From contig NOKP01000004.1 in the NCBI GenBank assembly GCA_002682825.1, positions 676,563-740,562 on the forward strand: a stretch of 64,000 nucleotides of DNA, read 5' to 3'. Below are positions 21,701 through 40,104 of this stretch, one piece after another. The translations under genes were made by a program, and so were the position numbers. The DNA is from Neonectria sp. B-13. Its lineage: Eukaryota; Ascomycota; Sordariomycetes; Hypocreales; Nectriaceae. Each line of letters starts with the position of its first letter. The stretch's first letter is position 1. The notes under the pieces were generated by a model. That model did not search any database and was not told the origin of the DNA. It saw nothing but the letters and a program-made list of their open reading frames with translations.

Positions 21701-24700
21701 ATCCTGGTGGGGGTTTCGGTGCTGATCCTCCCGGGTCTGTGCAAAACAAAAACCGACGCCCAAGTGTTGTGCAGTATTGATCCATGTCCGCCCAATGCTA
21801 CGATTTGCCCTCGTCCACACCCCCCCTTGTCTTGCGCCGCACCCGCGATGCACGGGACTCGGACTGGCTAGGAGCGCGAGTCGGCGTACGCACCCGGGGC
21901 GAGCTTTTGTGGGCTCTTCGATGGGAACTTCTTGGGCGGAGATGGCTTCGGTTGGCGGACAAGAGCAAGTAGTAGGCTGGCTTGACTGCTGCTCGATTCC
22001 GCTTCGGACTAATTAGTAGAGGCAACAAGTTCAGATAAGTGAGCCCGAGAGAGCCAGAGGACGACTGTACTACGCAGAAGGCGTCGTACTATGTAGGGTT
22101 CTTGTGTCATTCATTCCCCGGGCGGGCTGGCCATCTGTCCATCCAGCCATCCATCCCCTCACGTAGATTGCCCGGCTTACTGCTATGTATGTACTACTTC
22201 GCAAGTACCCGGCCATTACTCGCACCCATGCACGCGTGGTTCGACGAGCACGAGGCCATCGATTCCCTCACTGCCGTATGCCGAACCCAGCTCCATCCAT
22301 CGCCTAAGGTTCCGCAGCAGAGAGCCCTGAAGCGTGTGCACTTGTTGTACCTGGAGCGGACCTGTAACCCATGTTCCCCGAGCAAAGAGTCGGAGAGAAT
22401 ATAGATACTACGTACAAGCAAAAATTGGTCCCATCGTCGATCCCCTGATCTGGATGTTCTCCTGGACCTGATTCAATCTTGCCTCAGGGATCGCCAGTCC
22501 GCATCCAGACAAAGTCCCCGGCCCTTTCTCTGGAACGGAGCCGACGCATGGGACGACTGCTGGCTCCAGAGCATCGGGCCGGATCGTCTTCCCCCGGCGG
22601 GCCCGGGCCTTTTTAGGTCCGTCTTCGATTCTCAGGGGAGGAGAAGTTGGCCGGCTGCTTCTGTTGGTCGGAAAGGCCAGAAGTCAACATGGGTGAGCAG
22701 TAGCTGGCAGCATAAGTGAGGCCAGAATTGGCGCATGTCGATGCACAGAACGTTGTATCAAATTCCGTTGGCAGCTTTCGTGGAAGGATGGGAGGGTATA
22801 ATTGACGAATATTGGCCCAGCAAGCCAAGCCAGAAGACCTTCATCATTCCCCTTACCCGCGGCCTAGCCTTTTTTCGGTCTGGTCTGTCTAATGATTTCC
22901 GTCTAAGCTGAGGGATGGATCAATGTTATCTCCTCTGTTATGAATTGGCGCAAACATCTTGGTTCCCCCCATCCGGGCACAGGCCCCAATATTTCGAAAC
23001 CCACTGATAATCTTCGTCGGTGCATATGTACAACCGCTTTGCTTCACTGTTCTGCAGCTGGAAATTCACCCGTCAACGCTTGGCCAGGTTGGCGCTGGTG
23101 CTCAGGCCGCCTTGCAAACGCCAACACGGACAGTCACCGAGAGAGAAACTGATTAGACTTGGTATCGCAGCATGTGCTGCGTAGACTACGGATGGATACC
23201 CGGATAAATGTTGTGTGTTTGCTTTTCCCGTTCAGACGGGAGCCAATGCTCAGCACCCAGCATCCAGGAACAACAGCCCTACGGAGCGCAATGTTCAGTC
23301 ATGCCGTGCAATGGAGGTTCTACCGTCGTTCATGTCGAGGTAACGCAGGGTAAGAACTACCAAACCTAACTTACCATTCCCCCGGTCGCCGGCTCCATTT
23401 CCGTCCTCCCCATCCCTTAGCCGTCTTCTTCCCATCTCCGGCTTTTCCACTCTGTACTATGTAGTCTACGCCGCTGCTCCTCGCCCTGTCCTGGCTATCC
23501 GTCGCCTCGCCTCGCCTCGCTTCGTCCCTATCCATATGCAAACCTTGTGCCCGGATTCCTGCTCTAGCCCGAGCCGCCTCAGAGGAGCCTCCGGCGCAAT
23601 ATGTCTCTGTATCCATGTGGTGGCGCCTCGGCCCTGCTCCCGCTAGACTTTCGCTAGACTCGCCCTGGATACCACCGCCGAGCCCACGCGGTTCCCCCAC
23701 CGGCCTTGGGCCCTGTCTTGCATGACTCTCGCACACACACACACTCCCGCCTCGAGTCTCGAGAAGCTCAGGAACGAGCAAGGCCAGAGCCCCAACCAGG
23801 GCGCAAGGGTACTAGGTAGTAGGTAATATACCTAGCAAGATACCAAGGTAGGGAGGTGGTACCGGTAACTGGACTAGGACCAGCAGGGGAGGCACGCAGA
23901 TACAACATCGCGGTACATCGTAGCTCCCAAAAGAGGCAAAGTCGAGGAACAGGATGGCCCCATGGAGATGAACCGTGACAGATGGATGGGTCAAGCAAGC
24001 AAGACACGGGCCCTCTGGGGTCCTGGCACAAGCGACAAGCCACAGTGACAAGTGACACGACGAGGCGACGACAGGGCGACATTCCGAGACGGAGCCGATC
24101 CTTCATCTTCCAGGGACCACGAGGCAACCACGTTTTCCCACGTTTTCCCACGTTTCGGACCCAGCATGCGCCTGTGCCTGTGCCTGTGCTACCCGTGCCT
24201 GAGCCTGGCCTGGCTCGCCTGTTGGTAAGCTTCCAGTCGACCGAGACTTTTGGCCATCAGCCATTGCTTTTTTATTATGATTTACGGCCATGACCCCATG
24301 ATACCATTCACGTCATGATAGTCCATGGCACACGAACACACAGAGCACATAGTACGAATACAGGCATGCATAGTAGGAAGCAAGCATCCTGTACCTTGGC
24401 AGCATGGGGCGGGCCCATTCCCCTTCTCTGAGATTCCCCGAATCGTCAGTCAGTCTGACTGAGACAAGGGCTCGCCCTGCCCGGCTTCTCGTTTCACCCT
24501 ACGCACTAGAAGAGTAGTGGCCCCGATGCCCGTCATCCTTCTCTCGGGCTTCGCTTGGAACCAAGACGCCGGTAACCTAGCTTTCTCGGATTAAAGTAGA
24601 CGTCAAAAGGTCCCCTCCCATGCCGACGTGTATGCGTGACGTTACGTCTTCCGAAAGGCGACATGAAATGGCCACATCAGGCGCGCTCGTCATGACCCCC

Positions 24701-24760
24701 CGGGGAACCTACGTGCGATGGAGCCATTTATGTTACGGCACGGAGTAGTTGTCTGACTTC
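18764..24760. other. Large gene-free region, GC-rich part
   Basis: About 6 kb without any ORF that looks coding: frames are short, rich in Cys, Arg, Pro or Ser, and have no recognised domain or plausible splice chain. It contains a run of 17 T at 21367-21383 followed by a C/T tract that resembles a plus-strand fungal promoter or leader, a 10-bp repeat with unit CGTTTTCCCA at 24129-24155, and two ACGT cores spaced 5 bp apart at 24638-24648. An untranslated RNA gene or a distant regulatory region is possible but unsupported. Confidence 0.4.
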
Positions 24761-26379
24761 GAGGCTTGGGCGGCTCAGGAGGGAAGACTGCGAATGAACG
24801 ATGCAGATCTCAATGCCAGATTTTGAGATCCGCGAAATTGCCCTGTCTACATGCCGTTAACGGATGCAGTTGTTGATATCAGTCTCAATATATGCGATAG
24901 AGAGAGCTTGGACATAAGCATTCATCATTGAGCATGGATCACTTCTATCCTATATGCCTAAGAATGCGCCGCTTAGTGTTGAAGGCTGATGTTACCTCAA
25001 AGACGTTTCCCATTCTCCCCACGCTTTAGGGTAAAATATGCATGACATAGCTTTAGTGGTTGTTGCGATTGCGTTCCAGTATGCCATCATGAGACATCTT
25101 CATGTCAACATGGGCCCTTGGGAACTAAAGCCTCCAGATGTGTCCACAGAGCATCAACAAAAGTAAAATGACATACTACTCCACCTACCTAGTTAGCCTC
25201 TCCCACCGCTTCCCCACGGTGACCTGCTAAGCTGACCGTCCTCACAGACCCCCTTTCGTAGAAGACAACTGAGCACTCGCCTGGTGCTAGCCCTTCAGCA
25301 AATAACCTCGATGTTCCTGCGCAGAACTGGCGATCTGGGTTCTGCAAGAGGGCCATTATCTCCGGTTATGACCACTGCAGAATAAAGTGTGCACTTCCAG
25401 CTTTTCTTAGTGGCACAATAGGTTCATTCTCAAGTGCAGAGGCAATTATCGTATCGTTCTCGTTGTCCTAATGAAGACGAAGCCTTCCTGCTTTGCATGA
25501 ATCATAGGCATGGAACCATATGATCAGAAAATATCAATCGCTTGCATCCTCTTACCGCGGTTGAGGAGGGGACGAGGATAACGGGCAAGTCATGAACCTG
25601 GTGAGCAGTGGACGAACTTCTAGGTTCATTTAACAACTTCGCAAGTGGCGCCCCTTGGCTGTTCGTTTTATGCCAGGGCAACTCTTCATTTGGAAGGGCA
25701 TGTTCTAAGGACCGGGCTACGATTCAAATATTAGCAGAAACAGACAGTGACATGCCGGAGGGGTGTTGTGATGTCAAGCTGTAGCCTGCGTCAAGGAGCC
25801 AAATATGAGACACAAATATTGGCACTTATTGTGTTCATGTGTTCGATGAAGAACGCAGCATGGTACAGCGTCAATCGAATTCATACGCTTATCATGGACA
25901 CCCCCGTAAAGGTTGGCGAGTACATACAGTGGGGGAGGATAATACTTCTGGTGGACGGACTGCTAGCTTGGTAGCTAGTAAGCAAGTGAAGGCTTATACT
26001 TAATCTGGTTATGGCTATGAAGGCTTTAGACATCAACTCGGAGTATGAGCTAAGCACAAGCACGGAAATAGCTATTGACAGGTGATTTAACATTGTTTCT
26101 TTGCTCAACTCGCTACTGAACTGCAATATAAACTCCCACCAGGACCAGTCCTTTGACAATCTTTGCGTCTCGACTCCTATATGTAAAGTGTCAGTGGACT
26201 AGGCCGGAACGCGATGAGGATCTTCTCCGTTTACACTTACTTGACATAATACAAGGCCCCTTTCCTCCACGTACTCTTTTCTCCGGCGTACCCCTGACGC
26301 GGATCATTCTTCCTCGGCCTCAGCTTGGGAAATGAGCATGCGATTATTTTTTTGATAGTTTCAAGGCGACTCGTGCAAC
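24761..26379. other. Large gene-free region, AT-richer part
   Basis: About 1.6 kb of visibly more AT-rich DNA ending at the FAL1 stop codon. No domain-bearing frame was found on either strand. It may be 3' flank plus an old mutated repeat, but no repeat boundaries were seen. Confidence 0.35.
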
Positions 26380-27689
26380 TTAAGCAATGAGGTCGGCAAC
26401 GTTCATGGGCATCTCGTCGATTTGAGTTGAGTAGTACACTGTAAACGTCAGAAAATGGATCATAAGAACTTGTCATGGGTAACCCACATTCGATATCTCG
26501 GAGGATGCGCACGTCTTCGGTAGTAACGAAGTTGATAGCAACGCCCTTGCGACCAAATCGGCCACTTCGACCAATGCGGTGGATGTAGTTCTCACGGTTG
26601 CTAGGCAGATCGTAGTTGATGACCAAGCTGACCTGCTGCACATCGATACCACGGGCCCAGACATCAGTCGAGATGAGGACACGGCTGTTGCCCTGGCGGA
26701 AATCCTGCATAATGCTGTCACGCTCCTTCTGGGGCATGTCGCCATGCATGCTGCTGACGGTGAAGTTGGCCTCGCGCATCTTGTCAGTGAGCCAATCAAC
26801 CTTGCGGCGGGTGTTGCAGAAGATGACGGCTTGCGTGATGGTCAAAGTGTCGTACAGGTCGCACAAGGTATCAAACTTCCAGTCCTCCTTCTCCACGGCA
26901 ATGAAGTACTGCTTCAGGCCCTCGAGGGTCAGTTCGTCACGCTTGACCAGGATGCGAACGGGGTCGGTCATGAACTTAGTGGTCATGTCGAGCACATCGT
27001 AGGGGAGAGTGGCGCTGACGACGACAACCTGGGTCGCGGGGGGGAGGTATCGGTAAACGTCGTAGATCTGTTCTCGGAAACCCTTGTTCAACAGCTCATC
27101 GGCTTCATCCAGCACCAGCATCTTGATGTGTCTAGTACGCAGGTGTCGTCGTCGGATCATGTCCGCCACACGTCCGGGGGTGCCCGACACGATGTGTTGG
27201 CCGTAGTCGAGCTTTCGGATATCCTCGCCAACGTTGGTGCCGCCGATACAGGCGTGGCACTGCACGTTCATGTAGTCGCCCAGGGCCATGACGACCGACT
27301 GGATCTGGGTCGCGAGTTCGCGAGTAGGTGACAGGACCAGGGCCTGGGTCTCGCGCACCGCAGTGTCAATAACCTGCAGCATGCTGATCGAGAAGGTCGC
27401 CGTCTTTCCCGTGCCGGACTGGGCCTGCGCGATGGTGTCGCGGCCTTTACAGACCTGCACGATGGCTCGCGACTGGACGGCCGAGGGAGACTCGTATCCA
27501 TATGCATAGATTCCGCGGAGAAGATTCTCTGTCGACAGATTAGCCCGGTTGTGTCTTCAGCCTGTTCGCGACAGACGTACCCTTCAACGACATCGACTCG
27601 AAAGTGGGATGGACCGTCACCTCCTTGGAGGTGGAGAACTCCATCCGCTCATCCGCCTTGCGGTCAATTCCTCCAGCGCCCTCAGCCAT
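26380..27689 (-). CDS. FAL1: DEAD-box ATPase eIF4A-III / Fal1
   Basis: DEAD-box RNA helicase of the eIF4A-III type, the anchor of the exon junction complex in many eukaryotes and an 18S rRNA maturation factor in yeast. Exons 27689-27581, 27528-26488 and 26438-26380; 402 residues. The start gives [18 protein letters not shown]. Motifs visible: Q-motif region [13 protein letters not shown], motif [19 protein letters not shown], motif II DEAD, motif III SAT, ARGIDV and motif [15 protein letters not shown]. The last intron is needed to give the family C-terminus: the codon T|TG restores [19 protein letters not shown] and a stop at 26380. The frame otherwise reads on to 26237 with an atypical tail. 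It shares a 316-bp divergent promoter with the SF3a3 gene. Confidence 0.96.
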
Positions 27690-28005
27690 GATTGCAGATT
27701 TGTTCGGGATTGTGTACGAAGTAGTCGGCTAGGGATTGTTACGTCGCGATGGAGTTGCAGCATGCTGGGGTTAAAGTTTTGGAAATTTAGAGCTGGCGGC
27801 GAGATCGGAAATACTTCGGCGGGCCAATGCGCTGAGCGCCACTGTAAAGTCGCGACGAGACGAGGCTGGCAATTTTTGTCCAAGGCAGACCCCAAGCTCG
27901 CCATCAACCATTCAGCTGCGCAGACATAGCCACTTTGACGTCACGCAATCTTCCTCAACGCGATCAAATAAATCCTACTCAGACAGCTCACCGAGCTCCG
28001 GCGTC
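27690..28005. promoter_or_regulatory. Compact divergent promoter of FAL1 and SF3A3
   Basis: 316 bp separate the two start codons. There is a TGACGTCA palindrome (CRE/bZIP-type site) near 27937 and no TATA box. Two RNA-processing genes share it. Confidence 0.55.
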
Positions 28006-29588
28006 ATGTTGGTCCTTGAAGAGCAGCGGTACATCCATGAGGATTTGGAGCGCCTCGAACAGGGCGTCGCGGACCGCATTCGCGATGAACCGAAACATGT
28101 GAGCATGATACTGCCAAACTCTTCACGCACCGAGCTGACTTGAGGTTCGTTTCCTAGATCCGGGATCGCCTGAACAGAGACCACGAGATCTCGCAATTAC
28201 TAGACCAGATCCAAATCCAGTCCAGCAACCTCCTGGGCATCTACAAAGACGACACCGGAGTGCGTTCACACGAGATTCAACAAATTGGAACCGGCGATCC
28301 CTTCGAGGAGTTCTACAAGCAGCTAAAAGACGTCCGCGACCACCACGCAAGATACCCCAACGAACAGGCCGAGAACTCAGAGCAGCGCTACAAGGCGAAG
28401 AAGGCAGCAAGCGATGGATTGGAAGCGATGCCGTCCATTGTGGATTCGCTCTTCTCCGGAGAGGAGGCGTACGGACGATTTTTCGACTTGAACCCCTCTC
28501 ACGAGGCCTACCTGAACCTCCCCACCGTCAAGCGACTGACTTACCTGCAATATCTCGAGTCATTCGACAACTTTGCGCCGGGCTACGGAGGCGTCAAGCG
28601 AGGTGACAAGTTGACTGATCAGTACTTCAAGTACGTTGGTCAGCTGGCGGAGTATCTCGAGTCCTTTATGCGAAGAACAAGACCGTTGGAAGACGTGGGT
28701 AAGGTCCTCGCCTCCTTCGACAAGGAGTTCGAGACCGCGTGGGATAAGGACGAGTTCGAGGGCTGGAAGAAGGAGGATCCTTCAGCAAACGGCACAACGA
28801 AGGCAACCAGTACGGCCGATGCAGTATGGTGTGGTGATTGTGAGAAGGAGTTCAAGAATGAGAATGTCTACAAGAACCACCTGACGGGTCGCAAGCATCT
28901 CAAGGCGGCCGAGCAACGGAAACAGCGGCAGGAGGAGGGTTCGGACGATGCGCCGAGTGGAACCGCTGCCGGAGCGGTCTCTGCGACGAGGTTAAAAGAG
29001 CGAGCCTTGGCCGAGCGAGAATACCGGGTGAAGCGACTGGCCAGTGCCATGAGCACGGAACGCAGCGACACTCGCGTGAACGTGGAACGTAAGCAGGGCA
29101 TGACGGAGCGCGAGCGTCAACAAGAACTCGACAACCTCATGAACGTTTACGACAACCCTCAGGAAACCGCCGACGATGGCGAGGGCGAGGACGAGGACGG
29201 GGAGGAGAGGATCTACAACCCTCTCAAGCTGCCCCTCGCCTGGGATGGCAAGCCGATCCCCTTCTGGCTGTATCGCCTGCACGGCTTGGGCGTCGAGTTC
29301 AAGTGCGAGGTCTGCGGTAACTTTGTATACATGGGCCGACGGGCGTTTGACAAGCACTTCAACGAGGCACGACACGTGTACGGCCTCAAGTGTCTGGGTG
29401 TTAACAACACGAGCCTGTTCCGCGACATCACCAAGATCGACGAGGCGGTGAAGTTGTGGGAGAAGATCCAGCGGGAGAAGAAGAGGACCACTGTGGACGA
29501 GGGCAGTGTGGTACAGATGGAGGATGGCGAGGGCAACGTAATGCCCGAGAAGGTGTACTATGATTTGCAGAAGCAGGGTCTGTTGTAA
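28006..29588 (+). CDS. SF3A3: Splicing factor SF3a subunit 3 (Prp9/Sap61)
   Basis: Subunit of the U2 snRNP SF3a complex, needed for branch-site engagement in prespliceosomes. Exons 28006-28098 and 28158-29588 with a 59-bp intron; 507 residues. The N-terminal MLVLEEQRYIHEDLERLEQG and the LNRDHEISQLLDQI region are typical of SF3a60. A matrin-type C2H2 zinc finger follows at WCGDCEKEFKNENVYKNHL...GRKHLKA. The C-terminal part contains the YNPLKLPLAWDGKPIPFWLY block and a second C2H2 finger (FKCEVCGNFVYMGRRAF, then HFNEARHVYGLKCLG). An acidic stretch (GEGEDEDGEE) lies between. The length agrees with the family. It is divergent from FAL1. Confidence 0.96.
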
Positions 29589-30159
29589 AGAAGGGACAAT
29601 TTATGTATATCACAGAGGTTTCAACAGGGGGTTTACTACTGGTAGAGATATTAGGGGCATCTTGCGATCAAAGTCGCATAATTCAGTCATGCCTTGAACT
29701 TTCCTTTGCCACGTACCGACCAACCTAGTGAGGTATCCGTCATCATGCAGTACCTCCATACAAACTAGGTCCTCAAAACTAAATCGGCGCCTACAACCCA
29801 CCGTAACTATCGTCAACCATCAAACTTTTCAGTCTCGTTTGAATTGAACCGGATCACTCGTCTGAGACTTTTCTGGATTTTTAACTCCGTCTTTGGTGGA
29901 AATGGCTTCTCTAAGTGGCCATCAAAAAGTCCTGAGACCCTCGCGTTCGACTGTCATACATGTACCTCATGGTCCGAGGTACTTGCGGTCTGACAACCAT
30001 GCGACTCAAAGCTGAGAGCTCAGAGCTCAGCGATCCTGTGCCTGTGCTTAGTCATCCACCAGTCTCCATCCCCCTCCAGCAGTATGAACGGATCACGGTT
30101 GAGTAAACAACCTGCTCAGCGTGAGAGGTGAAAGGCTTCCGCGGTGCCTCGGAAAAGGC
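29589..30159. other. Intergenic region between SF3A3 and SLX1
   Basis: 570 bp with the SF3A3 3' UTR and SLX1 promoter. A short ATG-started frame opens at 30084 but stops before the SLX1 ATG. No other gene recognised. Confidence 0.45.
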
Positions 30160-31156
30160 ATGTCACACCTCGCAAAGCCCCTCCCGGCCCTGTACACCGT
30201 TTACGTTCTCCGCTCTACGGTGCGGCATGCGTCGATCTACATCGGGTCCACGCCGAACCCGCCACGGCGGTTGAAGCAGCACAACGGCGAGGCTCCAGGC
30301 GGCGCTGTGCGCACTGCGCGACCGACCCTGCGCCCGTGGGAGATGATTATTCTTGTCTCCGGGTTCCCGAGCATGGTTGCTGCTCTCAAGTTTGAGTACG
30401 ACATGAGCATTCGTTTGGGCTATATACCAGGGTTCGCTGACTGGAAGTCGTAGATGGGCGCTGACCAATCCGCACACGTCGCTGCATATCCCGACCGAGT
30501 CGCGGATCACAGTCGCGACGAACAAGAAGAGGAACGGCGCGCCGCGAAGGCCGTTACACAGTCTCAAATCGGTGGTTGCTAATCTTCACTTGCTTACCGG
30601 GGTACCGAGCTTCTCGCGATGGCCGCTGAATCTGCACTTCCTTGCCAAAGAGGCGCACAGTGCATGGGAAACGTGCCTCAAGTCCGTCGGCTCGTCGCCA
30701 AAAGCATGCGTGGAAATTCTCACGGACTTTGTTCCCTCGCCAGAAAGCCAGGACTCGCCGCCATCCCCGCGAGGGATTCACGCGCTGCCATTGGACTATT
30801 CGCCCATAAAGTCGTACGTCGAAAAGGCGCACAACGTCGTCTCGTTCGAGCAGGAGGGGAAGTGCGTGCACTGCCACGAGGAGCTGGATTCGGCCAAGGG
30901 GCTGCATCCCATGTGTCCCAACGATGGATGCGAAGCGATGGGCCACCTGGACTGCTGGGGCAAGCATGCGCTCGTAGGGGAAGATGATGGGACCTTGATA
31001 CCGGAGCTTTGCGCATGCCCTTCATGTGGAGGCGAGGTGCGATGGAGCGAAATGATCAAGGAGTTGACTCTCCGAGTAAGAGCGCCGAAAGATGTCGAGA
31101 AGCTACTCAAGAAGAAACGGCCGACGAAGAAGACAGCAGTTGCTGCTGCATCGTGA
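30160..31156 (+). CDS. SLX1: Structure-specific endonuclease subunit Slx1 (GIY-YIG)
   Basis: Catalytic subunit of the Slx1-Slx4 nuclease that cuts branched DNA such as Holliday junctions and flaps. Exons 30160-30395 and 30454-31156; 312 residues. The GIY-YIG domain begins at LYTVYVLRS, continues with [18 protein letters not shown] and [13 protein letters not shown], and ends at ALKFEWALTNPH. The catalytic glutamate of KFE is encoded across the intron (GA|A). The C-terminal zinc-finger domain of the RING/PHD kind shows [24 protein letters not shown] and [12 protein letters not shown]. The chosen ATG gives [12 protein letters not shown]; the in-frame sequence upstream has only GTG. If the 58-bp intron is kept, translation ends at the TAG that forms its acceptor. 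The C-terminus is lysine-rich. The partner Slx4 is not in this window. Confidence 0.95.
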
Positions 31157-33550
31157 ACATGTCCTTGAAAGCATGCGCTACTGGAGGTGCATTGGAGGCG
31201 GAGATGGCTCGGCGTTTGGATTGGCATCGGGAACGCAAAACTAGAATTTTCAAGATACCCGCAACTCATTGATCTTATTCATCTTTTTATTCTACTTACC
31301 AGGGGATATATCAGCAAGTATTCCCTTGCGAGATATAGAGACGGTACGCTGTTGGGGACGTCGCTCTAAGGCCCATCCCGCCCACCAGATACAAGGGGCG
31401 CTACAATAAAGGCCGATTTTAATGCCCCCCCTGGAAGCCATGTGGCTCGCGTAGGCTCAGACATGCCAACCCTTTCGAAGCGCGTCAAGGGATATAGGCA
31501 ACTATTGACCAGAGATTGGCCATGTCACCATTCGCTAAAAATCCGGTATTCGGAATTCGATAGACATCTCGTAACAGAGTCGACTCACAGTCTGACAGTC
31601 TCACGCCGTCGACCCGGGGTTCCCCGCGGGTCCTGACCAGCCCCCCCGGCGGAGCGGCGCCTTGCGCTGAACGTCATGTTCCTTGTGATTGGCTCGGTAC
31701 GGCCAATTATTAGCTGGCCCCTGCCACCTAAAGGATCGATATCAAATACTACCTAGATTTTTGGGACGAGCCGGTGTTGGGCGACCCTTGTTAATTTTTT
31801 CATCTGCGTGTTTCTGTTTAGGACGCAAGCAAAAGAGGGGGAGTCAGCCACTCAAAGCAAGTCCGTCAGCGCGTGACCGGCATTGATGTCACGATGGCAC
31901 GCCGGGCTCAGACGATGTGCCAATAATGATGCGGCCGTGAGAATCCGGATACTGTGTCTGAAGGCTGGCACATTGATGTCGCATTCCGAGGTGGTGAACG
32001 AGGCAGCGACAGGAGTCAGCAGGCGTCGCTGTAATGGCGATATCAAGACAGTATATCGCCCAGGATTGCATTGCATGTGGGCAACTGCGTGCCGAGCCTC
32101 TAGGGCCAACAAAGATGCTCACTCCCAGAGGCTCGGACTTCCGGAGACGGAGGACGAGGATGTCGTGGATTCGTGGGGGTTCGTTCGTTGGCGCAAACGT
32201 CATGAGGCTTCGCCTGTGGGTTCGGGGAACAGATAGGCTCTGACAGCCCGTGCCCGGCCGGTATGGCGGTTGGTCACCGCTGGCTAAGATTACGATCCTA
32301 GCTTTTAAGGCATCGTGCAGATGTTTCAAGCGCATCGTCGAGGTTTTGTTGGCGACGAGTTCCATTCAGCTGACCCAGGTTGGCTATCTGGCCGTACATT
32401 GGGTCTCACGGGAGATGGGGCCCTCTGGTCTCGGTAATGGGGGCTTTATGCCCGGTCGGATGTCGTCGCCAGTGGGTCCGCCACAGGAGCACGGGTCCCT
32501 GTATCAGAAGCAGCGTCTTCCAGCGCCACCAGGAGCAACGAGGTGGAAATCTAGTCTGGGAGGCGTCGGTCGGGCTGTAGAGATACGAGGCCATCACGGC
32601 GATGCAAAAATACGCCTCGAGTCGCCAGTGCAGCTTTCCCGAAGTGATTTATGTCGTTATTCCAAGTTCACCAGCTGCGGGTCCGCCCACCGGCCCTTCC
32701 GTGGGGAGGTACGAAGTACTCCATGCTGTATCCGTACATTCCCGCCGAGGCAGGCGGCAGCGGAGCAGTGACCGACCGGCGGAAGCCCACGTTGGCATGC
32801 TGGCACGCTGGCACACTGGCCCGTCTTCGCTATAGTACCTCCCCACGCTGGAGTTTCCAGTATTTTCCGTTGTTCGCGTGCCCCAGGTTAGTCCTGTTGC
32901 TGTTGCAAATGCCGTTGTGCTATCGCTCCTGCCTTTTCGTCAAGTGGGCCGGCTGGCATTGGCGGCGGCGTCGGCGTCGGCGCTGGCGTTGTTGGCCTTT
33001 GTTTAGCAAGCACACTTCGCCCACTCCAGGGTGCGGCGTCGGGAGGTTCCTGGGGTACACCCACCTGCACTGCGCACTGCACTGACTGCACTGCACTAAA
33101 GCCGCTGTCCCAGCTCGTAGCCTCATTCCCACCTCCCTCACCCTTCTTCCTTCTTCCTTCCTTCCCTCTTCTTCATTCTCTGGCTCCAACACCTGCACCC
33201 ACCTTCCCCAGGCTGCATGACTCGTTCGCAACAACTTGCATTGGGTCTCTTCACTTCCATCTTATCTTTCGACTCCTCCGCCGTGCTCTCTTCTACACCA
33301 TTCCTTTTTTCCCCCCATCTCCCGTGAGTTCTCCCGTGTTAGTTGGTTTTGGCCCCATCATCGATCCCTCGAGTGCTTGCTCTTCCGGTTAAGCTTTTCT
33401 CTCGCGAACCTCATATTGACCTCCACAGCGCCAACCACAACCTTGATTGATCCCGTTCACTTTTTCCTACGACCCTGGTGAGCCCGTTCATCACGCTGCT
33501 TCCTGGTTTTGCGACTACCGGGGTTTCTACCCGCTTCCCGACCCGCTGCC
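31157..33550. other. Intergenic region and KDM5 upstream region
   Basis: About 2.4 kb. Several frames of 60-170 codons lie here on both strands but show no domain and overlap one another. The last 450 bp (from about 33100) are strongly C/T-rich, including CTTCCTTC runs, which fits the promoter or long leader of the KDM5 gene. Confidence 0.45.
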
Positions 33551-33568
33551 ATGCCCGTGGTTCCTTGA
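33551..33568 (+). promoter_or_regulatory. Upstream ORF 1 before KDM5
   Basis: ATG with four further codons and a stop (peptide MPVVP), 128 bp before the KDM5 start codon. If in the mRNA leader, it could lower translation of the main frame. Transcript extent is inferred. Confidence 0.4.
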
Positions 33569-33590
33569 CGACAACGGCCTCACACTCGGC

Positions 33591-39415
<5,825 letters not shown>

Positions 39416-40104
39416 GCGATGCGGTTGCAGGCGTGTGGGTATTAGCAGGGCGTTATGACCTGATACCAAAAGGAAAGGACATGGAGTTGCGGAACAATGA
39501 GGACCTGCATGCCTTATCTCTTTAGGGCCATGTGTATGATTATAATGGGTTATCCTTTTTGGCGTGTATATATACAACATTGATCAGGGGCGTACTGACA
39601 AGGCAGAATGTGCAGGACGAAAAAGGAGAACAGAGCAGCTTCTGCACGACGGGCCTTTGTGGGACGATGATCAACGGGCATGGATGGTATAATGCAGCCT
39701 ATTTTTTCAAGTTTTCGACATTTCTTTGGTCCCATTGCTGAAACTCAAGAGCACCTCCGGTCGCAAATTTCACGCAATGCAACATCTAGTCGAAATTTTT
39801 GAAAGCGAAAAGAAGAAGTCTGCTGATTTTCTCCTGGGCGTTGAGCCCGGAATCCGTCTATATGGGTAGATGCTTTCCCTCACATAGCTACCAAACAACC
39901 GCGCTCACCTAACTCACAGTGCTGTTGAAACAAGACCCAAATTGTTGAATACATGGTCTCTCGCCCCAGGACCTCCAAAAAGCGATACCCGATGTCCCTA
40001 TAAACGCCAATTGAAATGCAGAAGAACGGATGAAATAGTGAGGGGACTTGATAATCCACCCTCCTACGTCCACCACACATACCAAACTGTCTGACGAGGC
40101 CTCC
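39416..40104. other. Convergent 3' region between KDM5 and GTP cyclohydrolase
   Basis: 690 bp between converging stop codons. AT-richer than the genes, consistent with 3' UTRs. No gene recognised. Confidence 0.5.

Noticed and set aside
23371..23781. 136-codon minus-strand frame in the gene-free region
   Set aside because: Gly/Arg/Ser-rich composition artefact with no domain.
26237..26379. FAL1 reading frame continuing past 26380
   Set aside because: It depends on not removing the last intron; splicing restores the conserved C-terminus and an earlier stop.
32250..32771. 173-codon plus-strand frame between SLX1 and KDM5
   Set aside because: It overlaps other frames on the opposite strand; no recognised motif or splice partner.
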